Of a stretch of 60,000 nucleotides of DNA, positions 25,901-35,264 are shown piece after piece. The number at the start of each line of letters is the position of its first letter. The stretch's first letter is position 1. The notes below the pieces were generated by a model that saw only the letters and a list, made by a program, of their open reading frames with translations, did no database searches and was not told the origin of the DNA. Source of the stretch: Nymphaea colorata (lineage: Eukaryota > Streptophyta > Magnoliopsida > Nymphaeales > Nymphaeaceae); contig NC_045141.1 in the NCBI RefSeq assembly GCF_008831285.2, positions 14,744,106-14,804,105 of the forward strand, in the 5' to 3' direction. A program made the position numbers and the translations under genes.

Positions 25901-27264
25901 TTTACTAGCAAAGAAGTAAGGGTTTAATGCTTTATAGGTAGCTGATTGACAAATCCAGGAAGAAATTTGCAATAGCTTACCAGAACAGCACCTGCAGCTG
26001 CAGTTGATGTAGTAATACGGTTGCAGAAAACAAGGAAAAGGGAGTACTTGAAGAACTCACGATCTTTACCATATGGAACTCTCATAATCCTTTCCTGCGG
26101 AATATTCGCTTGTCAATATGACATGCTATAACCAACCTTGCACTGGGACTAAATAATTTTTCATCACTAATGGGTCCCATGAAAACTGACAAGCTTCTTG
26201 AAAGTACAAAAGCAGAGTCACAGCGATCTGGAACACCATTGCTACTAGAATATTGCATACCTTAACTGGACTGAAAGTAGAGAAGACTAATTTAACCAAA
26301 ACTACCTGCTCCAGTATCTACAAATCCTTTCCTTCTTTGCAAAGTCCTTATATAATTCCACAACAAGTAAACACGGTTCAGCAGGCATTTTACCAACTAT
26401 TTCACACGTTATTAACATACGATTATTTATATATTCATGATCTTACAGTAAGACTACACTTCCCCCATTAGCAAGAAAACGAAACGAAAAATAAACGGTC
26501 TGTTATTTGTGCGTGAGTATTAATAACCACGACCAACCCCAATAAACCATCAAGAAAGAATTACAAACAATCACGCTCGAGGCAACCTAACAAATGTCAC
26601 GAGATAGACTGAACACAATTATCGTGGCATAAAATCTACAGCGGGAAATGTAGTTTTCCAAGAAAGTTTCCACCTCTAACTACAGTTTACACTTTACAGC
26701 TAGGACTTGGGAGGCGCACCGAGCAAAAGGAGATTGACATAAAAATTGGCTTGGACATCCATGCAACTACTGCCCTGCACACATAGCCAGATCTTTTACG
26801 TACATAATTTTTTAACAAGAATCATTACATAATTTTTTAACAAGAATCATGCCAATGACGGCAGAAAGGTGTATGAAGCCTTTTCTAGATGCGTCGATGA
26901 GAAAAAATGAGAGTTGAATCCATTTTCAGGCATATGATCGAACGCTTGGTTGCTCTTTGAGCGGGTGCCACAGAACTGCACCTTTTTGGCCCTACCAACA
27001 CCCGACTATGAGTTTCCCTCTCGTTTTTCCCCGGGACTCCCGAGCATCTAAGCAACACAGGAGCAGCATTATCCAGAGAGGTGAATTGGGTAGTACCTGA
27101 AGAACCCCATAAATAACCAGCGTGACCATGATCCCTCCCACGGAGATCACCCATTTGAGCAGCGTCCTCTCCGTCTGTAAAGCACAACCGGGACCAGCGT
27201 CGATCAAGCCGCGCGGGTGAGAGAGAGGGGAACCAGTGGTGGAAGTCGCGGCTTTTATCGCCAT
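16983..27264 (-). CDS. UTR5: UDP-galactose/UDP-glucose transporter 5-like, copy A (11 exons)
   Basis: This encodes a nucleotide-sugar antiporter of the SLC35B1/UTR group, a multi-pass protein of the ER/Golgi membrane that imports UDP-sugars into the lumen; the role is family knowledge. CDS (minus): 27264-27097, 26094-25981, 25885-25793, 25705-25640, 22226-22128, 20279-20200, 18951-18839, 17673-17585, 17476-17390, 17305-17237, 17147-16983. All introns are GT-AG, the frame stays open and the product is 380 residues. Landmarks: GGIMVTLVIYGVLQ (43-56), ERIMRVPYG (57-65), KKALDPVAPLYKYC (97-110), LKYVSFPVQTLAKCAKMIPV (127-146), VWGTFIMQKRY (148-158), FDGFTSTFQDKLFKGY (208-223), FISYTIRTFGALTFATIMTT (282-301). 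Compared with copy B, a stop (TAA where B has AAA) at 16,983 removes the last 14 residues. The leader is split by a 3.9 kb insertion, so the ATG at 27,264 is only 20 bases from foreign DNA and expression may be lost or altered. Confidence 0.9.
21804..22091. mobile_element. hAT-like MITE in intron 5 of copy A
   Basis: A GC-ended insert of about 0.29 kb with an AT-rich core, absent from the matching point of copy B (about 41,513). The left end TAAGGGTGGGTATCGAGCC pairs with TAGGCCTGGGCGTCGGGCC, the reverse complement of the right end. It is flanked by CTGAACCT (21,796-21,803) and GTGAACCT (22,092-22,099), where copy B has a single CTGAATCT. An 8-base target duplication and these ends fit the hAT superfamily. 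The end could shift by 2 bases. Related copies lie at 46,992-47,311 and 49,109-49,305. Confidence 0.82.
23236..24815. other. Intron 4 segment present only in unit 1
   Basis: Unit 2 reads from the equivalent of 23,235 (CTTCCATTCTCT) almost directly into the equivalent of about 24,815 (AGTAAGAAAAATCAA), at about 42,645. Intron 4 is about 3.4 kb in copy A and 1.8 kb in copy B. No inverted repeats or target duplication mark the ends, and the A-rich words at both sides suggest a deletion in copy B rather than an insertion in copy A. Confidence 0.7.
24708..25475. repeat. Palindromic GTATCATATGATAC-type element in intron 4
   Basis: The left end (AAGGCGTACTATAACACATATC) and the reverse complement of the right end (GGAGGCATGTCATGTGATACATATC) are imperfect inverted repeats. 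The interior has many ATACGATATGTATC-like words. Unit 2 keeps the right part (to about 43,330) and lost the left end with the 1.6 kb deletion. It is probably a non-autonomous DNA transposon that entered the intron before the tandem duplication. Confidence 0.45.
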
Positions 27265-27284
27265 CGACGTCGTCTTGGGTTGTG

Positions 27285-27530
27285 ATGGTCGGCGAGGACG
27301 AGGGGCTGAAGGAGGCGTTCGACGTGTTCGATGTGAACGGGGATGGGTTCATCACGGTGGAGGAGCTGGGGTCGGTGCTGAGCTCGATGGGGCTGAAGAG
27401 GCGCCCCAGCCGGAGGCAGCTGGCCGAGATGATCGGAACCGTCGACGCCGACGGCGACGGCAAGGTGAGCTTAGCTGAGTTCCAGCGGATTTTGAAGGCA
27501 GGTGCTGCTGGCATCTCGCCCCTCGCTTGA
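27285..27530 (+). pseudogene. Chimeric ORF: calmodulin-like C-lobe with captured start codon
   Basis: An open frame of 81 codons that is a near copy of the last 80 residues of the calmodulin-like gene at 55,385-56,089, followed by a matching 3' flank. It keeps two intact canonical EF-hand loops, DVNGDGFITVEE (residues 16-27) and DADGDGKVSLAE (54-65), and the same SPLA C terminus. The first half of the parent gene, with EF-hands 1-2 and the hydrophobic N terminus, is missing. Its ATG is not from the parent: copy B of the transporter has the same GTGATGG in its leader (about 45,100), and the insertion junction joins that ATG in frame to GTC GGC GAG GAC. It lies head to head with transporter copy A, 20 bases from its start codon. 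Differences from the parent include A to P and T to R (in RASRTQ) and QQMM to QRIL. It may be a truncated pseudogene or a new small Ca2+-binding protein; nothing here shows transcription. Confidence 0.85.
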
Positions 27531-28158
27531 AATCAAACGCCTCCGCCTTTTTCTCTTTGTAAATAGTTTAGTTTAGACGAAGCCGCTATTCCACTTTTCC
27601 CTACGAGTACAAAGAAAATTTGCTTCTTCGGCTCTTAGTTAATTATTTTTCTTGCAACATATTTGATGCTTTTCATTTTTATAAGGTTTTCTTCCTTAAA
27701 TGCATGTTACAGGAACTACCAAACTACCTCTACAGATGCACGTATATTGGCCACTTTTAATTGGACCTTTGATATATAAGGGGGACAGTTAAGAGTTGTA
27801 GGTCAGGTCCAAAAAGCATTGGATATAGCTCGATTTAAATCACTTTTGATATGGGTTATGCACCTAGCTATGCCGCATAACAGTATAATTTCAATGGCTC
27901 AATAGTTTGGAGTAGTGATTTTTGTATAGGGAATAGTAAGTGAGATGTCAAAGGAGCCAAGGCTCTCACCTCCCCTCATTTTGTTTGATGGTATAAGGCG
28001 GCTTCGTGACCTGAGTAGGAGATAGTATACCCCATCAATTGGAGAGTCTTGCTCTTCACTGAGGCTAAAACAAACCTCCAACCCGGCCCATTAGCCGGAA
28101 AGATATGTGGCCGTGAAAGAGGGATTAAGTGGAACATAATTGACCGGGTGGTAGAGTC

Positions 28159-28700
28159 GTGGAAACACTTGTTTATTCCATATTTTGGACCTTAGCTCCA
28201 TGGAGCAATATGCTACTGCTGAAACATGGAACAATTGAAATCTTAGATCAAAACACTATGTATGGATGGTATGAACTGCCTAAACAAGAATTCTGGAACG
28301 GCGAACAACTAGAACCTATTACTCACTAAATCAAACAATTTCCACTAATGAAACATGTAAATCCATTGGAAAATCAAAAAAGCACATGTCCGATGAAATG
28401 GTTGTTGCTATCTGCTCCAATAACGAATCATTGGTTTAACTGAATAACTCAATCAAATAGATAGACCTTCCTCTTCGTCTTAGGTCGATAGATCTTCTCA
28501 ATTGGAATATCTCTTACATGGATAATACACATTCCAGTTGACCGAGCCTAATTCTAATTGTTTTGTTCCGAAGCAAACAACAGAGGCCGGTTCGTCCTAT
28601 TCAGCACGACCAAGAGGCACTGGATTCTCTTTCGGATAGGCCCTCCCTGAAAGGAGAAGGAAGCCTGGAATGCCAACATATCTAATTCACCCGACACGAT
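28159..28700 (+). pseudogene. ycf15: Plastid ycf15 locus fragment (nuclear copy)
   Basis: From 28,159 the frame reads [20 protein letters not shown] and then [24 protein letters not shown], ending at a stop at 28,327-28,329. That matches the first part of plastid ycf15, with the start codon changed to GTG. The second part (RHWILFRIGPP, then KEKEAWNAN-like) reappears at about 28,617-28,685 after roughly 290 bases. An intervening sequence of about this size is common in ycf15 loci. ycf15 lies in the plastid inverted repeat beside ycf2 and is thought not to encode a working protein in many plants. Confidence 0.85.
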
Positions 28701-29579
28701 AGTACCCATTTTGGGAACGTCCAGTGCCAAAGTCACTGAATGGGTAAGTCGTCAATCCCTAACCTAAAACTGACTATGTAATGTACTTTATCTGCTAGGT
28801 TACGGGCGGGCATTTTACCAGAAGTTTCTATCGTATCAATCTACCTTGTGTGATTCCTGTTGAAGCATATACTTGGGGGTGGGTGCAGGGTGGACGATTT
28901 CAAAACGGGCTCCTCCATTCATTAGATAGAGAAGATCGCTAAGATTTCGTGATCCGCTGCCGAACGCCGAACCTATTCCAACAGCTCGGACTCGGATCGT
29001 GGGGAACCTTTACTAATGAGTAATCAGATCAGGGACGGACCCTTTAGCAACAGAGCAGGATAAAAGATCAAAGTAGTGTCTTTTTCCTTCGGAGAAATCC
29101 AAATTAGAGAAATCCAAAAAAGCCCCCTTCCCCTTGTTACATATCAAATGTTCCAACCTAACTAAGATATAGAAATCAATATGCAACACTTCTATATCTT
29201 CCGAGAATCATACATTTGTAATATGAATCCTTGTTGGATCAAATTATAACGAATCCTTGAAAAGAAATTTGTTTAGAAACATAAAGAAGGAATAAGAATA
29301 ATAAGATTCTCTTCTCATACATATATTTCCCGAAAAAAGATGGGTAAGTACACTAATTTCTGTTTAGTTTAGATCCAAATTCTTTGCACTCATATTCTAA
29401 TAACTTAGAATATTATGTTAATATACTTATAATTATAATATATAATTATAATAGATATCTTTTTAACAAAGAGAAGTATCAATTAAATACACCGAGACGC
29501 GTACAATCTGATTGTTTCTGTTTTTATCCAAACAGGGAATGGAAAGGAGGAATCAGAAAGAAGAGAATCGGGACGAGAA

Positions 29580-29651
29580 GCGTCCATTGTCTAATGGATA
29601 GGATAGAGGTCTTCTAAACCTTTGGTATAGGTTCAAATCCTATTGGACGTA
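29580..29651 (+). tRNA. trnR-UCU: Plastid-type trnR-UCU (nuclear copy)
   Basis: A 72-base sequence matching plastid tRNA-Arg with anticodon TCT in CTTCTAA. The T arm is GGTTCAAATCC, and the acceptor stem GCGTCCA pairs with TGGACGT. Differences from the usual plastid gene look like C-to-T changes in the D region (GGATAGAGG) and at the last acceptor position, giving a G-U pair. It should still fold as a cloverleaf. Whether RNA polymerase III transcribes it in the nucleus is unknown; the A-box is close to consensus by descent. Confidence 0.9.
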
Positions 29652-29704
29652 ATTTATTTACATCTATTTTGTTTGGATTGCTATTCCAAGAAACATATTT
29701 GAAA

Positions 29705-29945
29705 TGATTCGAATCCGGGTCAAGGGGTGAATATGTCAGATGGAATAATTTCTTAGATGTATTACTATATCCCCAAGGATTGGGGCCACTTTTTACATGT
29801 CAGTGGAATCTTTATGCCCAAAACCCCGATTCCAGTAGTCATTTATTCAGTACCTCCCAAGGAGCGGGAATTGCCATTCTAACCCTTCTCGGGGGATTCC
29901 ATCCGCAAACTCAATGTTTATGGCTGACCGATATTGCCCATCAAT
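29705..29945 (+). pseudogene. psaB: Plastid psaB fragment (nuclear copy)
   Basis: The frame from about 29,729 reads [40 protein letters not shown] and then [20 protein letters not shown], which is an internal segment of the photosystem I P700 apoprotein A2. The match starts in the GSRG codons, with a one-base loss just upstream, and stops abruptly after DIAH where the histidine-rich chlorophyll-binding helix should follow. Replacements such as Gly to Cys and Ser to Cys show loss of constraint. Confidence 0.93.
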
Positions 29946-30687
29946 TCCATATTCCATATCTTCATACAATAGATAGTACGGTAGAAAGGTTCATATAGTT
30001 CTCCCCACTGTACTATCTCATCTATTGGATACATACACCGAGGATTCAATCCAGTCTTCTCCTTCTCGTTTGGGAAAGACAAGAAAATTTCAAGGTAGCA
30101 AACATTGTCTAGAATTTCTCTTAGACTTGAACCCATACGAGGAATCCTTCATCAGTGGTTGTGAATGACTGACTTTCTCAATCTTTTCGACCTTGGTTCC
30201 GTAGGAGCAAGTCAGAAATATTGAGAAATAGAACCATCTGATTTGATTCGTTCTCAATAGCCATGAGATGATCATCTTAGGGTGATCTTTTTGTCGACGG
30301 ATGCTCCTATTGCACTCGTAGTCTCTGAAGGATGAGAACCAACTATGTAGCATCTACATCGCTAATTTAAGTATTGTATATGTCATTAGTCTGATCCTTT
30401 GTAGGAACTACCAAGTCGATGTCGATTGATAGAGTAATCCTTGATCGTAATTTACAGCACGAGTACTGCGTCCAAGATGAAACTTGTGATTAGTAGTAAA
30501 ACATCGATTTTCCTAAGGTATTGAGCAGAAGTGTAGTATCAGATCCCAAGGAGAGTAAGCCCTTTTTTCTTATTGAAGAAGGTATTTTTCAAAGATTCTA
30601 TATGAATTTCTAGACGAATAAAAAAAATAAGGATTCGGGTTGTGATTAATCGTTTGATATTTCAGTACATAGGATCATCCTCTCTTG
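29946..30687. other. Unassigned, probably plastid-derived part of the insert
   Basis: This lies between the psaB and matK pieces and is absent from the parental locus. The phrases around 30,265-30,420 (GGTGATCTTTTTGTCGACGG, GTAGTCTCTGAAGGATGAGA) resemble a plastid inverted-repeat spacer, and 30,640-30,690 resembles the sequence just before matK in the trnK intron. Both impressions are from memory. No intact gene is seen. Confidence 0.4.
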
Positions 30688-30842
30688 CAAGGCTATTTAG
30701 AAATAGATAGATACCGGAAACAGCGCTTCTTATATCCACTTCTTTTTCGAGAGTATATCTATGCACTTGCTCATGATCATGGTTTAAATAGTTCGATTTT
30801 TTATGAACCCACGGAAAATTTAGGTTATGACAATGGCAATAT
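30688..30842 (+). pseudogene. matK: Plastid matK N-terminal fragment (nuclear copy)
   Basis: The open frame reads [20 protein letters not shown], then [20 protein letters not shown] and PTENLGYDN, the conserved N-terminal part of the group II intron maturase MatK. The usual start codon region is degraded (CTCTTGCAAGGC for the GAATTACAAGGA-like start). The match stops at 30,842, exactly where homology to the calmodulin-like flank resumes, so this fragment defines the right edge of the plastid insert. Confidence 0.92.
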
Positions 30843-31097
30843 TGCAGTCTAAGTGAATAGTACTCAGAGAAATTAAATGAATAGTATTCATAGAAATTAA
30901 ATTGATGACTAAGTTCTTATCGGCACACCAGTTATGTCATGTTCCTTAAGGCAAGTTGTGCATGAAAACCGAAGGAAAAGTCTAAGAGAAACCTTTTTCT
31001 ATGTTGTACGGACCAGTGGTAGAGCTACATATGAGCTAACAGTGTAGGCAATTGATCACACTGCATTATGGATTCCAAATTGATAATATGCTAAAGC

Positions 31098-31197
31098 CAG
31101 GCCCAACCATATGTGGTGCACATCCGAGATTTCATTTGATTAAGAATTGCTTGTGTCTCCTGACCGAACCTTGGCTTCGGTAGAGAGAATCTGTTTT
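31098..31197. other. Filler sequence between copied block and transporter leader
   Basis: About 100 bases match neither the calmodulin-like flank (which diverges after GCTAAAGC) nor the transporter leader (which resumes at TTCATTGGAGGTGGG). The origin is unknown to me. Filler of this kind is usual at break-repair junctions. Confidence 0.6.
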
Positions 31198-31850
31198 CAT
31201 TGGAGGTGGGAGTGAGTGGAGCAGCAGAGCGCCTTGTTCTTAGTCCCCTTCTGCTGCTGTCCTGCATCTGTGTTCGGATGCCCGGGAAAGAAGGAGAGGG
31301 ATGATAGCGCAATAAACAGCACAGCCATCCTCACTCTTTCACGTACCTTCCTCCCTCTTTTTGTTACCTATCTTTCTACTGTAGAACCACAGGAAGAAAT
31401 GACACTACCAGACAAAGATGCCAATCTACCATGTCCGAAGAAAATGGTGTCTCAGTGATTTCTGAGACTGTCGATCTCTTAAAGTAGAGGAGGCATGGCA
31501 GCAGCTGATTTACGAAGAAACGGGTGCTGCACATGAGTAATGGCATCGCAGGAGCCACCCGTGAATGGGGAGGAAAAATTTTTAGGCAGTTGGCCTTGGA
31601 ATTAGGATGTAGAAACTAGGAACAACAGGTTTCTAGGAACAACAGGGGATGCTTCCAATCTCTCTGAAACTGGAAATTGGTAGTTGGTTCGTAGGCAGCC
31701 GCGTGGTGAGCACAGAGGAAGCTGTTCTTCCGCTTTTTACTAAAATTGGTTGGTATTTGATTATATATTGTAAAGATTAGTATTCAAAGTAGTTTAATAC
31801 CAATAGATTATAGATGTTTCCTTCGTCATTCATATCAGTAAAAAATCGTA
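31198..31850 (-). promoter_or_regulatory. Displaced 5' leader/promoter of transporter copy A
   Basis: This matches 45,138-45,855, the leader and upstream flank of copy B, but lies 3.9 kb from the copy A start codon. On the minus strand an ATG at 31,267 opens a frame reading MQDSSRRGLRTRRSAAPLTP TSNE that parallels the in-frame N-terminal extension of copy B. It then runs into the filler and ends at 31,091. If transcription still starts here, the 3.9 kb would have to be spliced out for copy A to be translated normally. Confidence 0.75.
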
Positions 31851-31928
31851 GTAATGAGTCAGTCACATTTGAAACAACATAATCTAGGGAATGTTTGGAG
31901 GATGGAGGATAAACAAGGGTTTGGGTCA

Positions 31929-32936
31929 CACTAAAATTGGGTTAGAAAAAGGGTGTTTGAATGACATCCTCATCTAACCCAATTTTGTCAATACCTGATT
32001 TTATCAAAACAAGCTTTTTAATAATTTTACCAAAACATAAACATAGTTCACTCTTTTTCACAGGACCATATTTGCCAAGATTGGATTTTCCTCAAATCTA
32101 GTTTTGACGACACTCAAATATTCCAAAAACCTGGTATGGAGATTAACTGTTGCAAAAAAAACCTGGTTATGGATAGGGGTGGAGCAAGCTAGGGCACACT
32201 TGGGCCCTGGTCCTACCTTTTTTTTTTTTAAAAAAAAAGTTACAAGTAAACTTAAAAAAAATTTCAATTGTGCTATATAAAAATTTTGAAAAATGATATT
32301 TCAACCATAATCAAAATTTAGAAACTTTAATTCGCCCCGTCTCATGAAAAATTTCTAACTCCACCCATGATTATGGAGATAAACTGCCTGCAAAATCTAA
32401 TTTTTGAGTGTCATCCAAATTTGCCCTCAGTTTTGTAAGAACCAAGTGTTTTTAGCAGTTTTGAAAACTTAATTTATTTGTTGAGGTAAGACACTCAAAA
32501 CCTGGATTTTTATAAATAACCTTGCGGGGGTTGAAGTTTTGCATTATTTTTTACAAAACCAGGTTTCGTCATTACCATCCAAACACTCCAAAAACCAGGT
32601 TTGAAACACCCTTTTAGTTGCTATAAAATCTGATTTTCAAAATGGGAGTGAATAATCTGATCCACAGTACTAACTATTCATAAAAGCTGCATTGTAGGTG
32701 TATCATCTAAACACAAAAACCAGTTTTTAAAAACTTATCAAAAAACTTATTTTAGGAAACCAAGTTTTCACAAAATTGAATTTTGGAGGGTGTCATCTAA
32801 TGCTCTCCATGTGTATAAGTTTATTTTTTTATTTTTAACTTACATGTGTTTTTTGGTGCATGTCTTCTTTCAACCGCAAAAACCAAAATAGGAAAAAAGA
32901 AAAAAAAAAAAGATTTGAGGTTGATAGAAAAAATAA
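31929..32936. repeat. Unit-1-specific segment with inverted-repeat ends
   Basis: Unit 2 has different sequence here. Words such as GTTTGAATGACATCCTC near 31,957 and its inverted counterpart GAGGGTGTCATCTAATGCTCTCC near 32,787 suggest imperfect inverted repeats. The interior repeats AAAACCTGG/CCAGGTTTT motifs many times in both orientations. A second repeat with GGGGTGGAGCAAG and CTAACTCCACCCATG ends (about 32,175-32,370) appears nested inside. It is likely a decayed non-autonomous transposon. Confidence 0.4.
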
Positions 32937-34529
32937 TGAACATAATAATGCTTTCTTTTAGGGCTTTCAGTCAGGCGGCATTTAATCACTAATTAGATCT
33001 GAGGGTATCTAAGACCTTATAATTTAGATTGATTTCTAACAAGAATCTGAAATCCTTTGCTAGGAAGTAGGAAGGTGCAAGGCTATACATTTGAAAATTT
33101 TGAATCTTTATGTCAGTTCTATGGACTTCAGGCTAATGGATTTATGGTTGGTTGAATCTGCTAACGGTATTATTATATTAATGACAATGAACATTAAACT
33201 GTGCTTTTTGATTAATTAACGATATTTAAAAGTTTTTTTTACTTCCCATTTCATTTCTGTCCAACAAGCGGGATAAGTAGTGCTTTCAGTTTTCCGAAAA
33301 ATCTCCTGTGTGTTTTTTAGAACAACCGATCTTTGCCTTGGCTTCCATAGGCATACGGTTTGGCTGTGTTATATAACCTGTCTCTAGTTTGACTCGTTTG
33401 AGGAAGGGGGCGGCGATGGGGTTATGTTCTAGTACTATAAGGAGGTGGGTCCTATGTGCAAGTTCAAGCTCGTAAAAATATCACCACTTGATGCCAACAC
33501 AACTCTAAACCTTGGAAGAAAGAGAAAAGGAGGTATCGATATGGAAGTTGAAGTATAGCAAGGGCGTCATTCTAAGACGGTGAAAGTAGCTCTGGACCCT
33601 AATGAATGGAGGGAAGAAGACAGAGTTTTGAAGTTTACTCGGATGATCGGATTACCTTCTTACTCACCCAAAAACAAAAATCTGTCTACTTGATTGATTG
33701 ATTAGCACAACACTAGGGTTCAAAAAAAAAAAATCAAAAGAAACAAAAAAAATAAACTTATCCACATCTGGCTGTCCTACTCGCGGCATAGCTAGCAACC
33801 CAATGGAAGAGCCACATGGACATGTGTATAATGCAAAGGTGCATAGGCATGTGCATCTAACCAGTTTTGCTTTGCTGTGTGAGCTATGAGCTTAAGAGCA
33901 CTTAGGTCATAGGACATGAAAGTGAGGATATTAGCTTGGGGTTCTAAACCTAAGTATGAAAGTGAAAATACAATTATATTTAGGGGGTGTTTGATTACCT
34001 TGTATCTGTGATTTGCTTTCGAGGGGGGGGCGGCAGCGGTGCTCGCTTCTTGCCGTTTATTGATAAAAAAAATGCAGATTTATGAACAAGAGAGAACGGA
34101 ACCACAGAGGGTTCTAATCAGCAAACTTTCTGTTCACTAAATGGGTCTCAGCTGAAATTCTCTGCTACCCATCAAGCCAGCCTTTGGAGGTCTTATATCA
34201 GCCATCCAATGAAACCCTTTGTTGCGACATTGCAAAAAATGAAGAATAAAAGGAAAAGGAAAAGAAGAACACTAATTGCCCCATTTGTTTGAAAGAAGCT
34301 CTCCTAATCATCTAAATGAAGTGGATATGGTTATGGTCTTCACTATAGGGTGTGAACATTGTTTTTGACAATTAGACACCTGCTATACAAAATGGCAATC
34401 TTTCTCTACACTATTCAAAGGACATAAATCCAATGATGATGTCCACATCTTTCTGGATATTATCTCGCTTCGGTGACTCTGTGTGTGTATGTGTGTACGT
34501 GTGTGTATAAATTCAATGGGTGCTTCCAT

Positions 34530-34786
34530 TGTGCATGCATAAGCTGAAGAAATTACTCGAATGGGCGTTGAGCCAGGTGATAGGAGATAACTTCAACTAC
34601 AAGCCTTTGCACATTTTCATGGCATTCCAGTGGTTCATCCCCATCATTCTATTTGCAATTCAATTCGGTGGATGTTTTCTTGTTCTTTGCTTTGATATTA
34701 ATTTCCAAGTTCTTTTATGTGATCAAGTGCATACTTCATCAACTAAGTTCTTTAGGGCATGTTCATTGCCTGAAATACTTTTCTAG
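34530..34786. other. Conserved block downstream of transporter copy B
   Basis: The unit-2 counterpart of 15,605-15,838. The plus frame reads LKKLLEWALSQVIGDNFNYK and then a hydrophobic stretch. No known family is recognised. Confidence 0.25.
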
Positions 34787-35229
34787 GCGGCCTTTCCCTG
34801 AAGAAAATGTTCATAAAAGCCACACAGAAAGCTTTAAGTTGCAACAGAGAAGTCATCCACAGGTGACATGCCCCTAAAATTGCTCATTCCTTGAGGATTA
34901 TTTCGTTAGAGTCCAATGTCCAGAAGACAGGGCTCACATCTCGACAAAAACAACCAATGATCTGTCCAATGCGGACTTGCCTTTCAAGATGAAAATTTTC
35001 CAAAATGTTCATCATCTTTTAAGAGGAAAACTTGAAAAAAACAAAGAAAAAGGTGAAAATATACCTATTTGATGGTGATAAGAGTCCTTAAGAATCCAAA
35101 GATGATGTCAATAGCATTCTGACTAGGTTGGGTTTGAGCCTAAGCCGCATGACTATGGGTATGACTAGGGTAAGGCTGCAAAGATATTGGTAAAAATACG
35201 ATAACTTATGCGGGTATGGGGATACAGCA

Positions 35230-35264
<35 letters not shown>

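Larger units (their letters stand above)
28060..30841. other. Nuclear plastid DNA insertion (NUPT), mosaic
   Basis: About 2.8 kb inserted at a point where the parental calmodulin-like locus (about 56,819-56,823) has only a few bases. Recognisable plastid pieces in order are ycf15, trnR-UCU, psaB and matK. These lie far apart in a normal angiosperm plastid genome (inverted repeat, trnG-atpA region, psaA/psaB operon, trnK intron), so the insert is a patchwork. The stretches between them have plastid-like composition, but I cannot name them with confidence; 28,740-29,560 and 29,950-30,680 are unassigned. The fragments carry many C-to-T/G-to-A type changes, as expected of decaying nuclear copies. 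Confidence 0.88.
27287..31097 (+). other. Copied block from the calmodulin-like locus, carrying a plastid insert
   Basis: 27,287-28,058 matches 55,851-56,818 and 30,842-31,097 matches 56,824-57,067, in the same order and orientation. The shared sequence covers the coding 3' half, the 3' UTR (ACGCCTCCGCCTTTTTCTC) and about 1 kb of downstream DNA. The source has about 100 extra bases at about 56,240-56,340 and again at about 56,370-56,470. The block is inserted into the transporter leader, with about 28 bases of the original leader lost. There are no terminal inverted repeats or target duplication, which fits break repair or template switching better than transposition. Confidence 0.88.
15016..34185. 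repeat. Tandem segmental duplication, unit 1
   Basis: This segment aligns collinearly with 34,186-48,975 along its length, in the same orientation. It starts with TCAGCCATTCAATGAAACCC, matching TCAGCCATCCAATGAAACCC at about 34,197. Its right end (near CATCAAGCCAGCCTTTG at about 34,168) matches about 48,948. All 11 exons of the transporter gene and much intron sequence are shared. It is longer than unit 2 mainly because of a 3.9 kb insertion at about 27,287-31,197, a 0.29 kb element at 21.8 kb, about 1.6 kb of extra intron 4 (about 23,236-24,815), and about 0.3 kb at about 15,170-15,483. Confidence 0.93.

Noticed and set aside
26885-27514. Long minus-strand open frame opposite the chimeric calmodulin frame
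   Set aside because: An antisense shadow of GC-rich EF-hand sequence; the same shadow appears opposite the intact gene at 55,765-56,073.
27287-31200. Helitron as carrier of the captured calmodulin fragment
   Set aside because: The left junction begins TC by chance, but there is no 3' CTRR with a hairpin, no A/T target, and leader bases were lost.
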